Assembly: GCA_947627765.1 (NCBI GenBank)
Contig: CANQXA010000008.1
Location: forward strand, 1-58,441
Length of the DNA: 58,441 nucleotides
Origin: an uncultured Clostridia bacterium
GTDB lineage: Bacteria; Bacillota; Clostridia; Christensenellales; Borkfalkiaceae
Direction of reading: 5' to 3'
Positions 26,501 through 34,737 of the stretch are shown here, one piece after another (position 1 is the first letter of the stretch; each line of letters begins with the position of its first letter). The position numbers were made by a program, and so were the translations under genes. The notes beneath the pieces were generated by a model. The model was given only the letters and a program-made list of their open reading frames with translations. It was not told the origin of the DNA and did no database searches.

Positions 26501-27770
26501 CTTTGCTGAGGTCGATCCAGTTCGCCTCTGCATCGTTGACGTCGGTCACGCCTTCCTTCGTGGAGGCATAGATGTCGAACGCGTCGGCGCGGACAGCGGA
26601 ATCGTACTGCTCGTACTTCGTCATGACGCTGATCGCGTTGAAGTCGAGATACTCGTTCTCGATGTAATCGGTCTTCTGGCCCTGAACGGCGCCGACGGAC
26701 TCGATCTCTTCGAGGTTGAGGTTCTGCTGAACGATCGCCTTGGTGAAGGTCATCTTCATCTGCTCGCCGTGGAGAATGGCGTTGTAGAACTGCCTCTCGG
26801 GGAGCTTGACGCGCGCCGTGCGGAGACGGCCGAGCGCGGGATAGTACCACGTCATGGTGGCAACGCAGTGCTCATCGTAGGACCAAGTGAGCTGGATGTC
26901 GGTCTCCACATCGAACGCGGAGGAATCGGAAATGTCGCCCTCGACGTAGACGATCATCTCTTCCGCGGTCTCATAGCCGGGCCATTCGTTGCCGGAACCG
27001 TTCTTCGCATCCTGGTTGCCTCTCGCCCAAGCGGCAGGACCGCCCGCCATTGCGTCGTAGATGGACCAGTTGTCGTTTCTCTGAAGGATGGAACCGTTCT
27101 CTTCGAAGTTGCCGATCCCGAGAACGGGATAGTAGTAGGTCGCCGCGTTTTTGACCAAGGTTTCGCCTTTCCCGATGAGGGTGATGGTCATACCTTTATC
27201 AAGACGGCCGACGGTAGAGGTCGCGCCATTGTAAACGCTCTCGACCTGCTTCGCACCCGTGCCGTTGGTGACCGTCATGCCATCGCCCCAACCTGCGATC
27301 TGGGCGACGTCATTGATCGTCTTCTCGGTCTTGGTGGCATGGTCTTCGCCGGCGCACATGAACTTGCCTTCTTCGCCTTCGACGGGCTCCCATGCGTGAT
27401 CGATCACGACCGTGCCGGTGCCGACTTCGTCGTTCTCGTTGCCCGCCTTATCGGTGGGTTGCACGTTGAAGGAATAGGTGCCGATCGTACCGAACTGGAT
27501 CTTTTCGATCTCTTCGTCCTTGACTTCCCATTCCTTGGTGGTAAGCGTCTTGGTCGTTGCGTCTTCGTCATCGTATACAACGGTGACTTCGAGTTTGGAA
27601 AGCTCTTTTTTGAAGTCTTCCTTCGTTTGAGTTTCCGTCAACTGAATCTGATTGCTGACCGTGACGCTTACGATCGCGCCGGGCGCCTTTTTGCCGCCGC
27701 CGCAAGCGAACAGGCAAAGAGACATCGCAGCCGCGAAGAGCGTGATCAACAGGATCTTCAGCTTCTTCAT
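23589..27770 (-). CDS. Large surface lipoprotein (1393 residues) with Ig-like and lectin-like modules
   Basis: Predicted lipid-anchored exported protein, function unknown. ATG 27770 (GGGGAGG upstream) starts a signal peptide with lipobox LFAC (Cys23) then GGGKK. Residues about 30-110 (VTVSNQIQLTETQTKEDF ... GTIGTYSFNV) resemble a bacterial Ig-like group 3 domain. Next comes HAWEP..GKFMCAGEDH and a Trp/Asn-rich domain; near residue 985 a second HTWSTTADETTGLYSCTQCG motif with a Cys-x-x-Cys pair, followed by another such domain, and a third at the C-terminus. These three regions look like repeats of a concanavalin/lectin-like module (inference). A Glu-rich hinge (PEPEEEEEE) lies near residue 1180. 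Not obviously paralogous to the other two lipoproteins beyond the signal peptide style. Confidence 0.82.
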   Translation of the reverse strand: MKKLKILLITLFAAAMSLCLFACGGGKKAPGAIVSVTVSNQIQLTETQTKEDFKKELSKLEVTVVYDDEDATTKTLTTKEWEVKDEEIEKIQFGTIGTYSFNVQPTDKAGNENDEVGTGTVVIDHAWEPVEGEEGKFMCAGEDHATKTEKTINDVAQIAGWGDGMTVTNGTGAKQVESVYNGATSTVGRLDKGMTITLIGKGETLVKNAATYYYPVLGIGNFEENGSILQRNDNWSIYDAMAGGPAAWARGNQDAKNGSGNEWPGYETAEEMIVYVEGDISDSSAFDVETDIQLTWSYDEHCVATMTWYYPALGRLRTARVKLPERQFYNAILHGEQMKMTFTKAIVQQNLNLEEIESVGAVQGQKTDYIENEYLDFNAISVMTKYEQYDSAVRADAFDIYASTKEGVTDVNDAEANWIDLSKEKLSTSMKSFKAVVAAGDQSDEKIFTANADGGIFTITANAVDNAVANDVAKGNQTFTATQLSGIDFGQKVEGTTYSKEPVLTVNGAAATMDQLHKTALGTDVTASHYVAFSIYANGTTKFTENADGTIEGTKGYAKASTDGTHVDVILAIDKTVVQTKNVTITGLQTATININLENVSSFTYTSTVTQTKPITLNGGGEIHIVYTLKSGELINKDNAGDYTIGYGSVTTALSTFFRAPGGRVVGTGNLDPTAAEHTDTATRNVGSNGVTVTVKTPTAGTLDVTYHIPASVTNIANYNFVLLANKTLEVSDVVYPAFELTSQEGDRGVMIDDYYVQAEGARLIIVTGKAYPRMVTSYNAIRGSLSIQINAGKNTPVLRSDFIGKHDLSYVVGADGTVTFTNVKVNGLVSGRFVTYGTLDDNRDTDRGAFLVIEIDITKLGYEANDEYTFEFNPTGNTGTYYNVKLHTEGEDTSYMIIEDGVSFTAQDTPTTLIEGNCATPTLQSHDVKSGADAFYYANITNAYTGEHTWSTTADETTGLYSCTQCGSVRNFNDKEVAAEGLTITGLQGEKENLVESGMTVMFEVMNATSDWGAQALSPTGAAFYITLPNLDPWNNTIGDLAGATAAEKELAGKFTGKNVVPTADNKKNGNEWDCFLNKTAHVAITISTTSGVNFYLDGALAISYPADNAAGDGNVAEFAQLFLSLVSHEGITINVAGTPMKNVSVIKGAYDDAKVLAEYTAYTAHKPTAPEPEEEEEETAGAMLMSLRQESEIPSADHNFTIGDAAFGLVYTATNPVWVGTIQPGEVITLSGTMTSKAELNWHCPILNVFSDDSGWHAGLRGDNWTGVASTHVTAFNGSTADSTFEPDAKAEGNDADKWWAAARQIFANCTVEFTFDATNVIMGDVCGGYFSMTFKATKADAPDQVYVCTATFELADNWSWWHDTGVQWDGMQIGIGGEACYIVLNSYEKA

Positions 27771-27831
27771 GTCTTGTTCGTCCTCCCCTTTTGAAATAGT
27801 TAGAATTTGCCATTTATACAATAGCAACAAT

Positions 27832-27860
27832 ATTCTACATCATAATTTTGGGTCTGTCAA
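27832..27860 (-). promoter_or_regulatory. Promoter of the 1393-residue lipoprotein gene
   Basis: Minus-strand TTGACA (27855-27860), 17-base spacer, TAGAAT (27832-27837). The leader is about 55 nt and contains TGTATAAAT, as does the leader of the giant lipoprotein. Confidence 0.85.
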
Positions 27861-28021
27861 TATCTTTTTGAAAAAAATTACAACAGCTTTTTTGTTTTCC
27901 TTTGCCGAAAAAACAAATTTTGTGACTTTGTTTCCCTGCGGAGGAGAAAAATCCGCGGATCGGGGGAGGATCCGACGCCGCCCCGATACGGCAAAAGGCG
28001 CAGAACGCCGCGAAAAGACAT

Positions 28022-28043
28022 AAAAAAAGGCGCGGAACGCGCC
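28022..28043 (-). terminator. Terminator of the recJ-relA-hemZ operon
   Basis: GGCGCG-TTC-CGCGCC followed by seven T residues on the minus strand, about 150 bases after the hemZ stop. Confidence 0.8.
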
Positions 28044-28073
28044 CTCCCCGAAAGCGGGATATGGATAATATTA

Positions 28074-28107
28074 TATATTGTATACGCGTACGGGCGCGCA
28101 CAATATA
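28074..28107. repeat. AT-rich hairpin downstream of hemZ
   Basis: TATATTGT and ACAATATA frame an inner CGCG/CGCG pairing with the loop TACGGG. It lies in the transcribed 3' region of the hemZ operon, before the terminator. Function unknown. Confidence 0.45.
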
Positions 28108-28189
28108 AACTTTCGTCTTCCGCGGCGGATCTTTGTCTTTCGCGGCTTGTCTTCGGCGGCGCGGACCTTGGGAAATGCGGGCGTGGGCG

Positions 28190-29563
28190 TCAAACCGAAA
28201 AGAGCCTTTTCTTCTCTTCGATGAGCGCGCCGACCTTCGCGAGGTAGGTGGGAATATCCTTGGAACTGCCGATCCGCTCGATCCGCCCCTCCTTCAAGAT
28301 CACGCGCTTGGAGATCGCGTTGCTCCCGACGGCGAGGTTGTCTGCCGTCTCCTCCATCACGTCCACATTGTAGACGCACGCCTTGCCGGGCTTCGTCCAC
28401 CCGACGTTCTCGTGCGCGCCCGCCATGTATTTTTGGCGGTAGAGGTAGTACGGTTCGTAGCCCGCCGCGGTGAGTTTTTCGCGCGAGTAAGCGATCATCT
28501 CGGACATACCCCCCTCGGAAAGGGTCTGCGTCTCTTCTTTGAGCTTCGCGCCCTTCTTCAAACAGAGGGTGTGGACGGTGATGTTTTCGGGCGAAAGGGA
28601 GAGGGCGGCGTCGATGCTGCGCTTGAATTCTTCAACCGATTCGCCCGTCAGCCCCGCGATGAGGTCGCAGTTGACGTCGAACCCGTAGGGCTTTGCCATC
28701 GAGAAGGCGCGATAGACGTCTTCGGCGCTGTGTTTGCGCCCGATGGCGGCGAGCGTACGGTCGGAAAAGCTCTGGGCGTTGATGCAGATCCTCGTTACGC
28801 CGTACCGCTTACAGACCTCGAGCTTTGCTTCGGTGAAGACGTCCGGCCTGCCCGCTTCCACCGTGAGCTCGCACCCGTTTCCGCGCACCCGATCGACGGC
28901 CCCGAGCACCCGCGCGAGGTCTTCCGCTTCGAGCACGAAGGGCGTTCCGCCCCCAATGTAGACCGATCTGAGACGCCCGATCGCGGACATGGTACCCTCC
29001 AATTCCCTCTCGATGGCTTCGAGATAGGCGGGTACAAAGCCGCGCGTGCGCTCGATGGGCGCGGTGATAAAGGAGCAGTAGGTGCACTTCGTCGGGCAGA
29101 AGGGAAGGGAGACGAAGAGGTCGCAGTTCCCCTCGCGGCGCTCGTAGATCCCCTCTTGCCCTTTGAGGACGCGCGCGACGAGCCCGATGTTCTCCTTTGA
29201 TACGCCCATCTCTTCGAACAGGGCGCGAAAATCCCGCCCTGCGTCCTGTTCGGCATAGGCAAGGCGGGTGGGACGGATCCCCGTGAGCGAACCCCACGGG
29301 AGCGTTTTATGGTAGTAATCGGAGAGGAAGCGGTAGAGCGAGAGCTTGGCGTAGCGCTTCATGAGGCTCTTGTACTCCAAATCGCTATGGGCGTTGACGG
29401 GGTCCGTCCTGCAAAACGTCCTATCCCCCGCTTGAAATTTGTTCTCGAAACAGCCGCCCTCCGGGTTGACCTCGTGGGCGATCTCCAATGTCTCCGCTCC
29501 CTCGAAGAGGCGGACGACGTCCATAAGCTCGGGTTCGAGCCATTTGCAGACGGAAGTGATCAT
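28190..29563 (-). CDS. hemZ: Radical SAM coproporphyrinogen III dehydrogenase family protein HemZ
   Basis: Oxygen-independent coproporphyrinogen oxidase-like radical SAM enzyme; in Bacillus named HemZ. 457 residues. The CPTKCTYCSF motif (Cys-x3-Cys-x2-Cys) near residue 156 binds the 4Fe-4S cluster and SAM, followed by YIGGGTPF and NAQSFSDRTL. An N-terminal domain of about 150 residues precedes the radical domain, with WGSLTGIRPTRLAY, characteristic of HemZ. ATG 29563 forms ATGA with the upstream stop, so the TTG four codons earlier is not preferred. No other haem genes are in view; related proteins (HemW) are chaperones rather than oxidases. Confidence 0.9.
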   Translation of the reverse strand: MITSVCKWLEPELMDVVRLFEGAETLEIAHEVNPEGGCFENKFQAGDRTFCRTDPVNAHSDLEYKSLMKRYAKLSLYRFLSDYYHKTLPWGSLTGIRPTRLAYAEQDAGRDFRALFEEMGVSKENIGLVARVLKGQEGIYERREGNCDLFVSLPFCPTKCTYCSFITAPIERTRGFVPAYLEAIERELEGTMSAIGRLRSVYIGGGTPFVLEAEDLARVLGAVDRVRGNGCELTVEAGRPDVFTEAKLEVCKRYGVTRICINAQSFSDRTLAAIGRKHSAEDVYRAFSMAKPYGFDVNCDLIAGLTGESVEEFKRSIDAALSLSPENITVHTLCLKKGAKLKEETQTLSEGGMSEMIAYSREKLTAAGYEPYYLYRQKYMAGAHENVGWTKPGKACVYNVDVMEETADNLAVGSNAISKRVILKEGRIERIGSSKDIPTYLAKVGALIEEKKRLFSV

Positions 29564-30195
29564 AGGCGGATCCAACGGTTGTATTTGCGCTCCCTGCCGA
29601 GCGTCGTGGGCGCGCCGTGGCCGGGATAGACGGGCAGATCCCCCTCGAGCGCGCAGAGTTTTTTCAGGCTCTCCCCGAGCGCCGCCGCACTTCCCGTGGG
29701 AAGATCGGTCCTGCCGACGTCGCCCGCAAAGAGGGTGTCGCCCGTAAAAAGGACGGGATCTCCCCCTTCCCCCGCCGCAGGAGCTTGCGGGGAGACGAGA
29801 TACGAAACGCTACCCGCGGTGTGCCCGGGGGTACCCATGACCGAGACGGACAGCCCGCAAAGCTCCAAAACGTCGCCGTCCTCAAAGGTCAGATCGACGC
29901 CGAAGGGTGGGACGGGAACGCCGAAACGGTCGCCGAGATTGCAAGAGAGCGCGAGGTCCCGTTCCGACGAAAGACAACCCACCGAAGCGCCTGCCGCGCG
30001 CAGGGCGGCGCACCCGCCGATATGGTCGAAATGCCCGTGCGTGAGGAGGACGTATTTCACCTCCAAGCCCCTCTTTTGCGCCTCTTCGAGGACGCGGGGC
30101 TGTGCGGCGTCGACGGCGACGGCGGTCTTTCCGTCCTGTGTGACAAGATAGGTATTCGCCGCGAAACCGCGGGGAGAAAGGAGAAAAATGTCCAT
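29560..30195 (-). CDS. Metallo-beta-lactamase-fold hydrolase (glyoxalase II-like)
   Basis: Binuclear metal hydrolase of unknown substrate, 211 residues. Metal motif THGHFDHIGG near residue 52, then GTPGHTAGS, FTGDTLFAGDVGRTDL and a final PGHGAPTT, the order of the hydroxyacylglutathione hydrolase-like group. ATG 30195 has GGAG 6 bases upstream; an alternative TTG lies 12 codons earlier. Situated between relA and hemZ, as in many Clostridia, with a four-base overlap to hemZ. Confidence 0.88.
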   Translation of the reverse strand: MDIFLLSPRGFAANTYLVTQDGKTAVAVDAAQPRVLEEAQKRGLEVKYVLLTHGHFDHIGGCAALRAAGASVGCLSSERDLALSCNLGDRFGVPVPPFGVDLTFEDGDVLELCGLSVSVMGTPGHTAGSVSYLVSPQAPAAGEGGDPVLFTGDTLFAGDVGRTDLPTGSAAALGESLKKLCALEGDLPVYPGHGAPTTLGRERKYNRWIRL

Positions 30196-30254
30196 ATCCG
30201 CTCCGAAGCTCTTCTTTCCGAAACTGCGCAAGGCGTTCTACCTTACGGAAAGGC

Positions 30255-32384
30255 TCAGTTGCTCATTCTGTGCACGTCGAGAATGCGGGGATTTGCGCGG
30301 ATCTTGCCGAGAAGGGTCTCGACGTCCTGCTTGCTCGGGAGGCTCACGGTGAGCTCCACGATGGCGTCCCCGTTCTTATCGTATCTGCCGTTGATCGAGG
30401 AGATGGAGAGCTTCATCTCGGTGATGCTCTGCGAGATCGCCGAAAGCGCGGCGCCCTGTTCCTCCGCGTAGACCACGATCGCGACCTTGAAGCGGGATTG
30501 GGCGGATTTATCCGTCCATTCGGCGGGTTGCAGACGCTCGGGATCGGCGTTGCGGAGGTTGGGGCAGTCCCTCCTGTGGATGACAAGTCCCCTTCCCCGC
30601 GTGACGAAGCCCACGATGTCGTCCCCGGGGACGGGCGAACAGCACCCCGCAAAGGAGACGAGAAGGCCCGTCATCCCCTTGACGGTGACGGCGCTCCCGT
30701 CGTGCTTCTCCTTGAAGGGGCGGACCTCGATGGGCTGAGGGACTTCCTTGCGGAAATAGTCGATGAGCTTGAAGAGAACCTGATTGACGGAGACGGCGCC
30801 GTAGCCGACGGCGGCGAACATCTCTTCCTGCGTATCGAAGGCGAGTTTTTCGGAGACCTTCTTGAAACTCTCCGCCGTGAGGATCTCGGAGAGGACGTAC
30901 CCCTTGCGTTTGGCGCCCTCTTCGAGCATACTTCTGCCGAGACGGATGTTCTCTTCCTTGGTCTCCTTCTTATAGAAGGTCTTGATCTTCGCCTTGGCGG
31001 AAGGAGATTTGATGAATTTGAGCCAGTCGCGGGAAGGGCCCTTGCTCGTGGGAGAGGTGATGATCTCGACGACGTCCCCGAGCTCGAGTTCGGAGTTCAA
31101 GGGCACGATCTTGCCGTTGACCTTGGCGCCCGTGCAGTGGTTGCCCACCTCCGAGTGGATGGCGTAGGCGAAATCGACGGGCGTCGCGCCCACGGGAAGG
31201 GAGATGACCTTGCTCTGCGGCGTGAAGACGAGAAGCTCGGTGCTGTAAAGTTCCTCCTTCACCGAATCCATGAACTCGCGGGAATCGCGGAATCCCCCCT
31301 GCAAGTCCATCATCTCGCGCACCCATGCGATGCGCTGGTCGAGCGAGGTCTCCTGTTCGCGCTGTTCCTTGTATTTCCAATGCGCCGCGATACCGTATTC
31401 CGCCGTGCGGTGCATCTCCTCGGTGCGGATCTGGATCTCGAACGGCTGTCCGAAGTTGGTGACGACCGTCGTATGCAGCGATTGGTAGAGGTTGGGCTTG
31501 GGCGTTGCGATATAGTCCTTGATCCTGCCGGGGACGGGTTTCCACGTCTTGTGGATCTTGCCGAGCACTTCGTAGCATTCGTCTACGGTGGCGACGATGA
31601 CCCGCACCGCCGTGAGGTCGTAGATCTGGTCCAACGTCTTATTCTTGCTCTTCATCTTTTTATAGATGGAGTAGAAATGCTTGGGTCTGCCGAAGACTTC
31701 GCCGTGAATGCCCGACTCGGTGAGAATATCGTTGATCTCGCGGACGACGAAATCCACGAAACGGTTGCGCTCCTCGAGCTTTTGGTGGATGTTCTCGACG
31801 AGATACTCGAATGCGGCGGGGTCGAGATATTTGAGGCAGAGGTCTTCGAGCTCGCACTTCACCTGGCTGATACCCAGCCTGCCCGCGATGGGAGCGTAGA
31901 TGTCGAGGGTCTCCTTCGCCATCTTCTGCTGACGTTCGGGGGAGAGGTAGTTGAGCGAGCGCATATTGTGGAGACGGTCGGCGAGCTTGATGATGATGAC
32001 GCGGATATCCTTCGCCATCGCGATGAAGATCTTGCGGAAGTTTTCCGCCTCCTCCTCTTCCTCCGATTTGAAGACGATCTTATCGAGTTTGGTCACCCCC
32101 GAAACCAGCGAGAGCACGTTTTCGCCGAACTCGCGGCGGATGTCCTCCTCGGTGGAAGGCGTATCCTCGATGACGTCGTGCAAAAGGGCGCCCGCGATGG
32201 TCTCGGCGTCCAGCCCGAGCTCGACCAAGATCTCGGCGACCGCGCACGGGTGGATGAAATACGGTTCGCCCGAAGCGCGCTTCTGGTTTTCGTGCGCGGC
32301 CTTGGCGTAATCGTAGGCGTGCAGGAGCATATCGCGGTCTTCGCCCGTGTAATATTCGTAGATTTTCATCAGGATCGCGTCCAC
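30255..32384 (-). CDS. relA: Bifunctional (p)ppGpp synthetase/hydrolase
   Basis: Stringent-response enzyme that makes and degrades (p)ppGpp. 709 residues. HD hydrolase domain near 15-160 (GEPYFIHPCAVAEIL, ALLHDVIEDT), synthetase domain about 220-340 (GRPKHFYSIYKKM, YDLTAVRVIVA), TGS near 370-430 (VFTPQSKVISLPVGATPVDF), a zinc-finger-like GCCSPVPGDDIVGF near 585 and an ACT domain at the end. GTG 32384 is chosen: AAGGAGGG is ideally spaced and a following ATG (32369) lacks a site. The start overlaps the recJ stop by 16 bases. The apt and dtd genes often found in this cluster are missing. Confidence 0.95.
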   Translation of the reverse strand: MDAILMKIYEYYTGEDRDMLLHAYDYAKAAHENQKRASGEPYFIHPCAVAEILVELGLDAETIAGALLHDVIEDTPSTEEDIRREFGENVLSLVSGVTKLDKIVFKSEEEEEAENFRKIFIAMAKDIRVIIIKLADRLHNMRSLNYLSPERQQKMAKETLDIYAPIAGRLGISQVKCELEDLCLKYLDPAAFEYLVENIHQKLEERNRFVDFVVREINDILTESGIHGEVFGRPKHFYSIYKKMKSKNKTLDQIYDLTAVRVIVATVDECYEVLGKIHKTWKPVPGRIKDYIATPKPNLYQSLHTTVVTNFGQPFEIQIRTEEMHRTAEYGIAAHWKYKEQREQETSLDQRIAWVREMMDLQGGFRDSREFMDSVKEELYSTELLVFTPQSKVISLPVGATPVDFAYAIHSEVGNHCTGAKVNGKIVPLNSELELGDVVEIITSPTSKGPSRDWLKFIKSPSAKAKIKTFYKKETKEENIRLGRSMLEEGAKRKGYVLSEILTAESFKKVSEKLAFDTQEEMFAAVGYGAVSVNQVLFKLIDYFRKEVPQPIEVRPFKEKHDGSAVTVKGMTGLLVSFAGCCSPVPGDDIVGFVTRGRGLVIHRRDCPNLRNADPERLQPAEWTDKSAQSRFKVAIVVYAEEQGAALSAISQSITEMKLSISSINGRYDKNGDAIVELTVSLPSKQDVETLLGKIRANPRILDVHRMSN

Positions 32385-34684
32385 GGTCCACCCTCCTTGA
32401 TCCGCGCCACCGCCCGGTAGACGGCGGAAGATTTGAGATCGGCTTTCCTTCCGCGGGGGACGGCGAGACGGCCCCCTTTCAGCGAGATGAGCCCGAGCTC
32501 TTCGAAGACGGCGAGCGCAAAGACGACCTGCTCGGGCGCAAACGGAAGTTTCAGCCGCCGCGCCGCTTCCGCATAGCTTTCGCCCGTCTCCGCACCCTCC
32601 GCACGGCGCAACGCCGCAAAGAGTTCGAGTAGGTCTTCCCGTACGGCGGAGACGCGTTTCATGGCACCCATGTCCGAAACAGAGGCGTTGGAAACGACAT
32701 TGGTATGCCCTCCGACGGGAGACGCCGCACCGTCGAGAAAGACGACGTCGCGGAAGACGGAAAGATCGCAGTCTTCGTCGGGCGCAAACAAAACGATATT
32801 GGCGCAACTGCCCGAAGAGGGGCGGAATACGTCGAGCTCCATGCCGTTTAACGCGGGGAAGCGGGCGAGGGAGGCGCGGTCGTCGAGGACGGCGGCGAGC
32901 CCGTAGGCACAGCCCTCCAAGCGGTCCTTCAAAAACGCATTGAGGTCGCCCTCTTCCATATGTTTGCTCGTATCCGCCTTCGCCATTCTTCCGAGACGGC
33001 GTTCAAACGCTTCGAGCTCGATGTCTTTGCCCGTAAAGCCGTCGTATGTGACGCAACGGACGAAGCCCTTCACATACTCCTTGCCGCGATAGCGGGAGAC
33101 GTTGTACTCGAAGACGATGCGCTTTTCGACATCGCTTTCGAGGATCCCGAGGTCGCGCGCGCCGTTGAAGTAGACGAGTTCGAAGCCCCCCACGTTCATG
33201 GTGAGGTGGGGCGACCCCGGTTTGATGGGCGCGGCGTTCACACTGCCCGCCGAGACGTAGAAGAGCGGACGGCGGTTGCCGATGCCGCAGGGCTCGAGCA
33301 TGGTGATCTCGTGCGCGACCGTGCGGAAATCTTCCGAGAGCTCTCCCGCGACGGGGATGCTCTTTTCGAAGTCCTCCCGCGTGTAGTGGGCGGCGATGTA
33401 TCCATCGAGCGCGGCCCTGAGGTCCTCAAAGGAATCCTCCGAGACGTTGACGCCCGCCGCCTGTGCGTGCCCGCCGAATTCTTCGATATAGGATGAACAG
33501 CTTTTGAGCGCCTCGAAGATGTTGACGCTCTCGATGCTCCGCGCGCTCCCCCGAAGCATCTCTCCGCGGCGGACAAAGAGCAGGGCGGGACGGGCGAATT
33601 CCTCGGCGATCCTTGCGGCGACGATCCCCACAAAGCCCGCGTTCCAATTTTCGCTCGCGAGCATGACGACGTTGCCGTAAGCTCCTTGGCGGAGCACTTC
33701 CCCGTGCGCCTGCGTATAGAGTTCGTCGCAGCGCTTCTGGCGCTCGAGATTATAGGCGTTGAGGCGGGCGCCGAGCTCTTCGATCTCCCCTTCGTCCTCG
33801 CTCAAAAAGAGTTTGAGGGCGGAGGCGGCGTCCCCCATCCTGCCCGCGGCGTTGACGCGGGGCGCGACGGTGAAGGCGAGCGTCTGCGCCGTGATCTCGC
33901 CCGTTTTCCCCAAGAGGGCGGCAAAGGCGGGGCGGAGGCTCTTTTCCATGAGGCGGAGCCCTTCCGCCACGATGTCGCGGTTCTCGCCGAAGAGGGGTAC
34001 GCTGTCCGCCACGGTGGAGAGGGCGGCGAAATCGACGAGCCCGTCCGCACGGTCGCCGACGAGCGCCTGCGCGAGTTTGAGCGCGACGCCCGCGCCGCAG
34101 AGGTTGTCGTAGGGATAGTCGTCCTCCAATTTAGGGTTGACGACGATACACTCGGGCAGTTCGTCGGGCAGTTCATGGTGATCGGTGACGATCACATACG
34201 CCCCCTGCTCCTTGATATATTCCACCTCCTGTTTGCAGGAGATGCCGCAGTCCACGGTGACAATGAGGTCGGGCAGAAATTCGTCGAAAATGCGGTCGAT
34301 GGCGGCGACGGAGAGCCCGTAACCGTCCGTACGTTCGGGGACGAAGACGTAGGGTTCGATCCCGAACATGGTCAGCGCGCGGGATAGGATGGCGCAGGCG
34401 CCGATCCCGTCCGCGTCGTAATCGCCGAACACCGCGACCCGCCAGCCCTCGCCGCGGGCCTTCTCCAAAAGTTCCTTCGCCTCCTTCATGCCGCGCATGA
34501 GGAAGGGCGAGAGGAAATGTTTCTTCGAGGGCGCGAGAAAGGCGCGCGCCTTTTCCTCGGTGTCGAGACCGCGCGCGTACAGAATGCCCGCCGTCGTCCC
34601 GGTGACGCCGATGGCGCGGGCAAGCTCCGCTACTTCATGAAGTTGTTCGGGCGAAAAACTGAATTCGCGGACAAGTTTCGTCAT
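32369..34684 (-). CDS. recJ: Single-stranded-DNA-specific exonuclease RecJ
   Basis: 5'-3' exonuclease of DNA repair and recombination. 771 residues. DHH motifs: VFGDYDADGIGA near residue 88, VDCGIS, VTDHHELPDELP; DHHA1 domain with GIVAARIAEEFARPALLF and EEFGGHAQAAGVNVS near 400. The C-terminal 200 residues form the Firmicute-type extra domain. ATG 34684 begins the family N-terminus, but only ten bases separate it from a terminator hairpin and no Shine-Dalgarno sequence is visible (TTAGAAGCT). Downstream overlap with relA suggests coupling. Confidence 0.94.
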   Translation of the reverse strand: MTKLVREFSFSPEQLHEVAELARAIGVTGTTAGILYARGLDTEEKARAFLAPSKKHFLSPFLMRGMKEAKELLEKARGEGWRVAVFGDYDADGIGACAILSRALTMFGIEPYVFVPERTDGYGLSVAAIDRIFDEFLPDLIVTVDCGISCKQEVEYIKEQGAYVIVTDHHELPDELPECIVVNPKLEDDYPYDNLCGAGVALKLAQALVGDRADGLVDFAALSTVADSVPLFGENRDIVAEGLRLMEKSLRPAFAALLGKTGEITAQTLAFTVAPRVNAAGRMGDAASALKLFLSEDEGEIEELGARLNAYNLERQKRCDELYTQAHGEVLRQGAYGNVVMLASENWNAGFVGIVAARIAEEFARPALLFVRRGEMLRGSARSIESVNIFEALKSCSSYIEEFGGHAQAAGVNVSEDSFEDLRAALDGYIAAHYTREDFEKSIPVAGELSEDFRTVAHEITMLEPCGIGNRRPLFYVSAGSVNAAPIKPGSPHLTMNVGGFELVYFNGARDLGILESDVEKRIVFEYNVSRYRGKEYVKGFVRCVTYDGFTGKDIELEAFERRLGRMAKADTSKHMEEGDLNAFLKDRLEGCAYGLAAVLDDRASLARFPALNGMELDVFRPSSGSCANIVLFAPDEDCDLSVFRDVVFLDGAASPVGGHTNVVSNASVSDMGAMKRVSAVREDLLELFAALRRAEGAETGESYAEAARRLKLPFAPEQVVFALAVFEELGLISLKGGRLAVPRGRKADLKSSAVYRAVARIKEGGPWTRS

Positions 34685-34693
34685 AGCTTCTAA

Positions 34694-34718
34694 CAAAAAC
34701 GGCGGGTCACCCCGCCGT
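34694..34718 (-). terminator. Terminator between secF and recJ
   Basis: ACGGCGGG and CCCGCCGT stem with loop GTGA, followed by TTTTTG on the minus strand. It ends secDF, yet its T-run is only ten bases from the recJ ATG, so recJ needs read-through or a promoter inside secF. Confidence 0.75.
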
Positions 34719-34737
34719 CTCGATTCATTTCGGGCGG

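Larger units (their letters stand above)
27771..28189. other. Gap between the lipoprotein gene and hemZ
   Basis: No gene is supported in these 419 bases. They hold the lipoprotein promoter (27832-27860), a terminator for the hemZ operon (28022-28043) and an AT-rich hairpin (28074-28107). The 27870-28020 part shows nothing recognisable. Confidence 0.65.

Noticed and set aside
23514-27794. A 1426-codon plus-strand open frame covering the whole 1393-residue lipoprotein gene
   Set aside because: It is the antisense shadow of a GC-rich gene that rarely uses TTA, CTA or TCA codons; it lacks a ribosome site, starts in a terminator and gives low-complexity Arg/Val/Asp-rich protein. Similar long antisense frames at 15230-18064, 51875-55909, 11297-13561 and 30270-32420 are rejected for the same reason.
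32385-32807. Upstream extension of relA (about 141 codons)
   Set aside because: It runs inside recJ in another frame and is Arg/Cys-rich; the GTG at 32384 has an ideal AAGGAGGG site and matches the family start.
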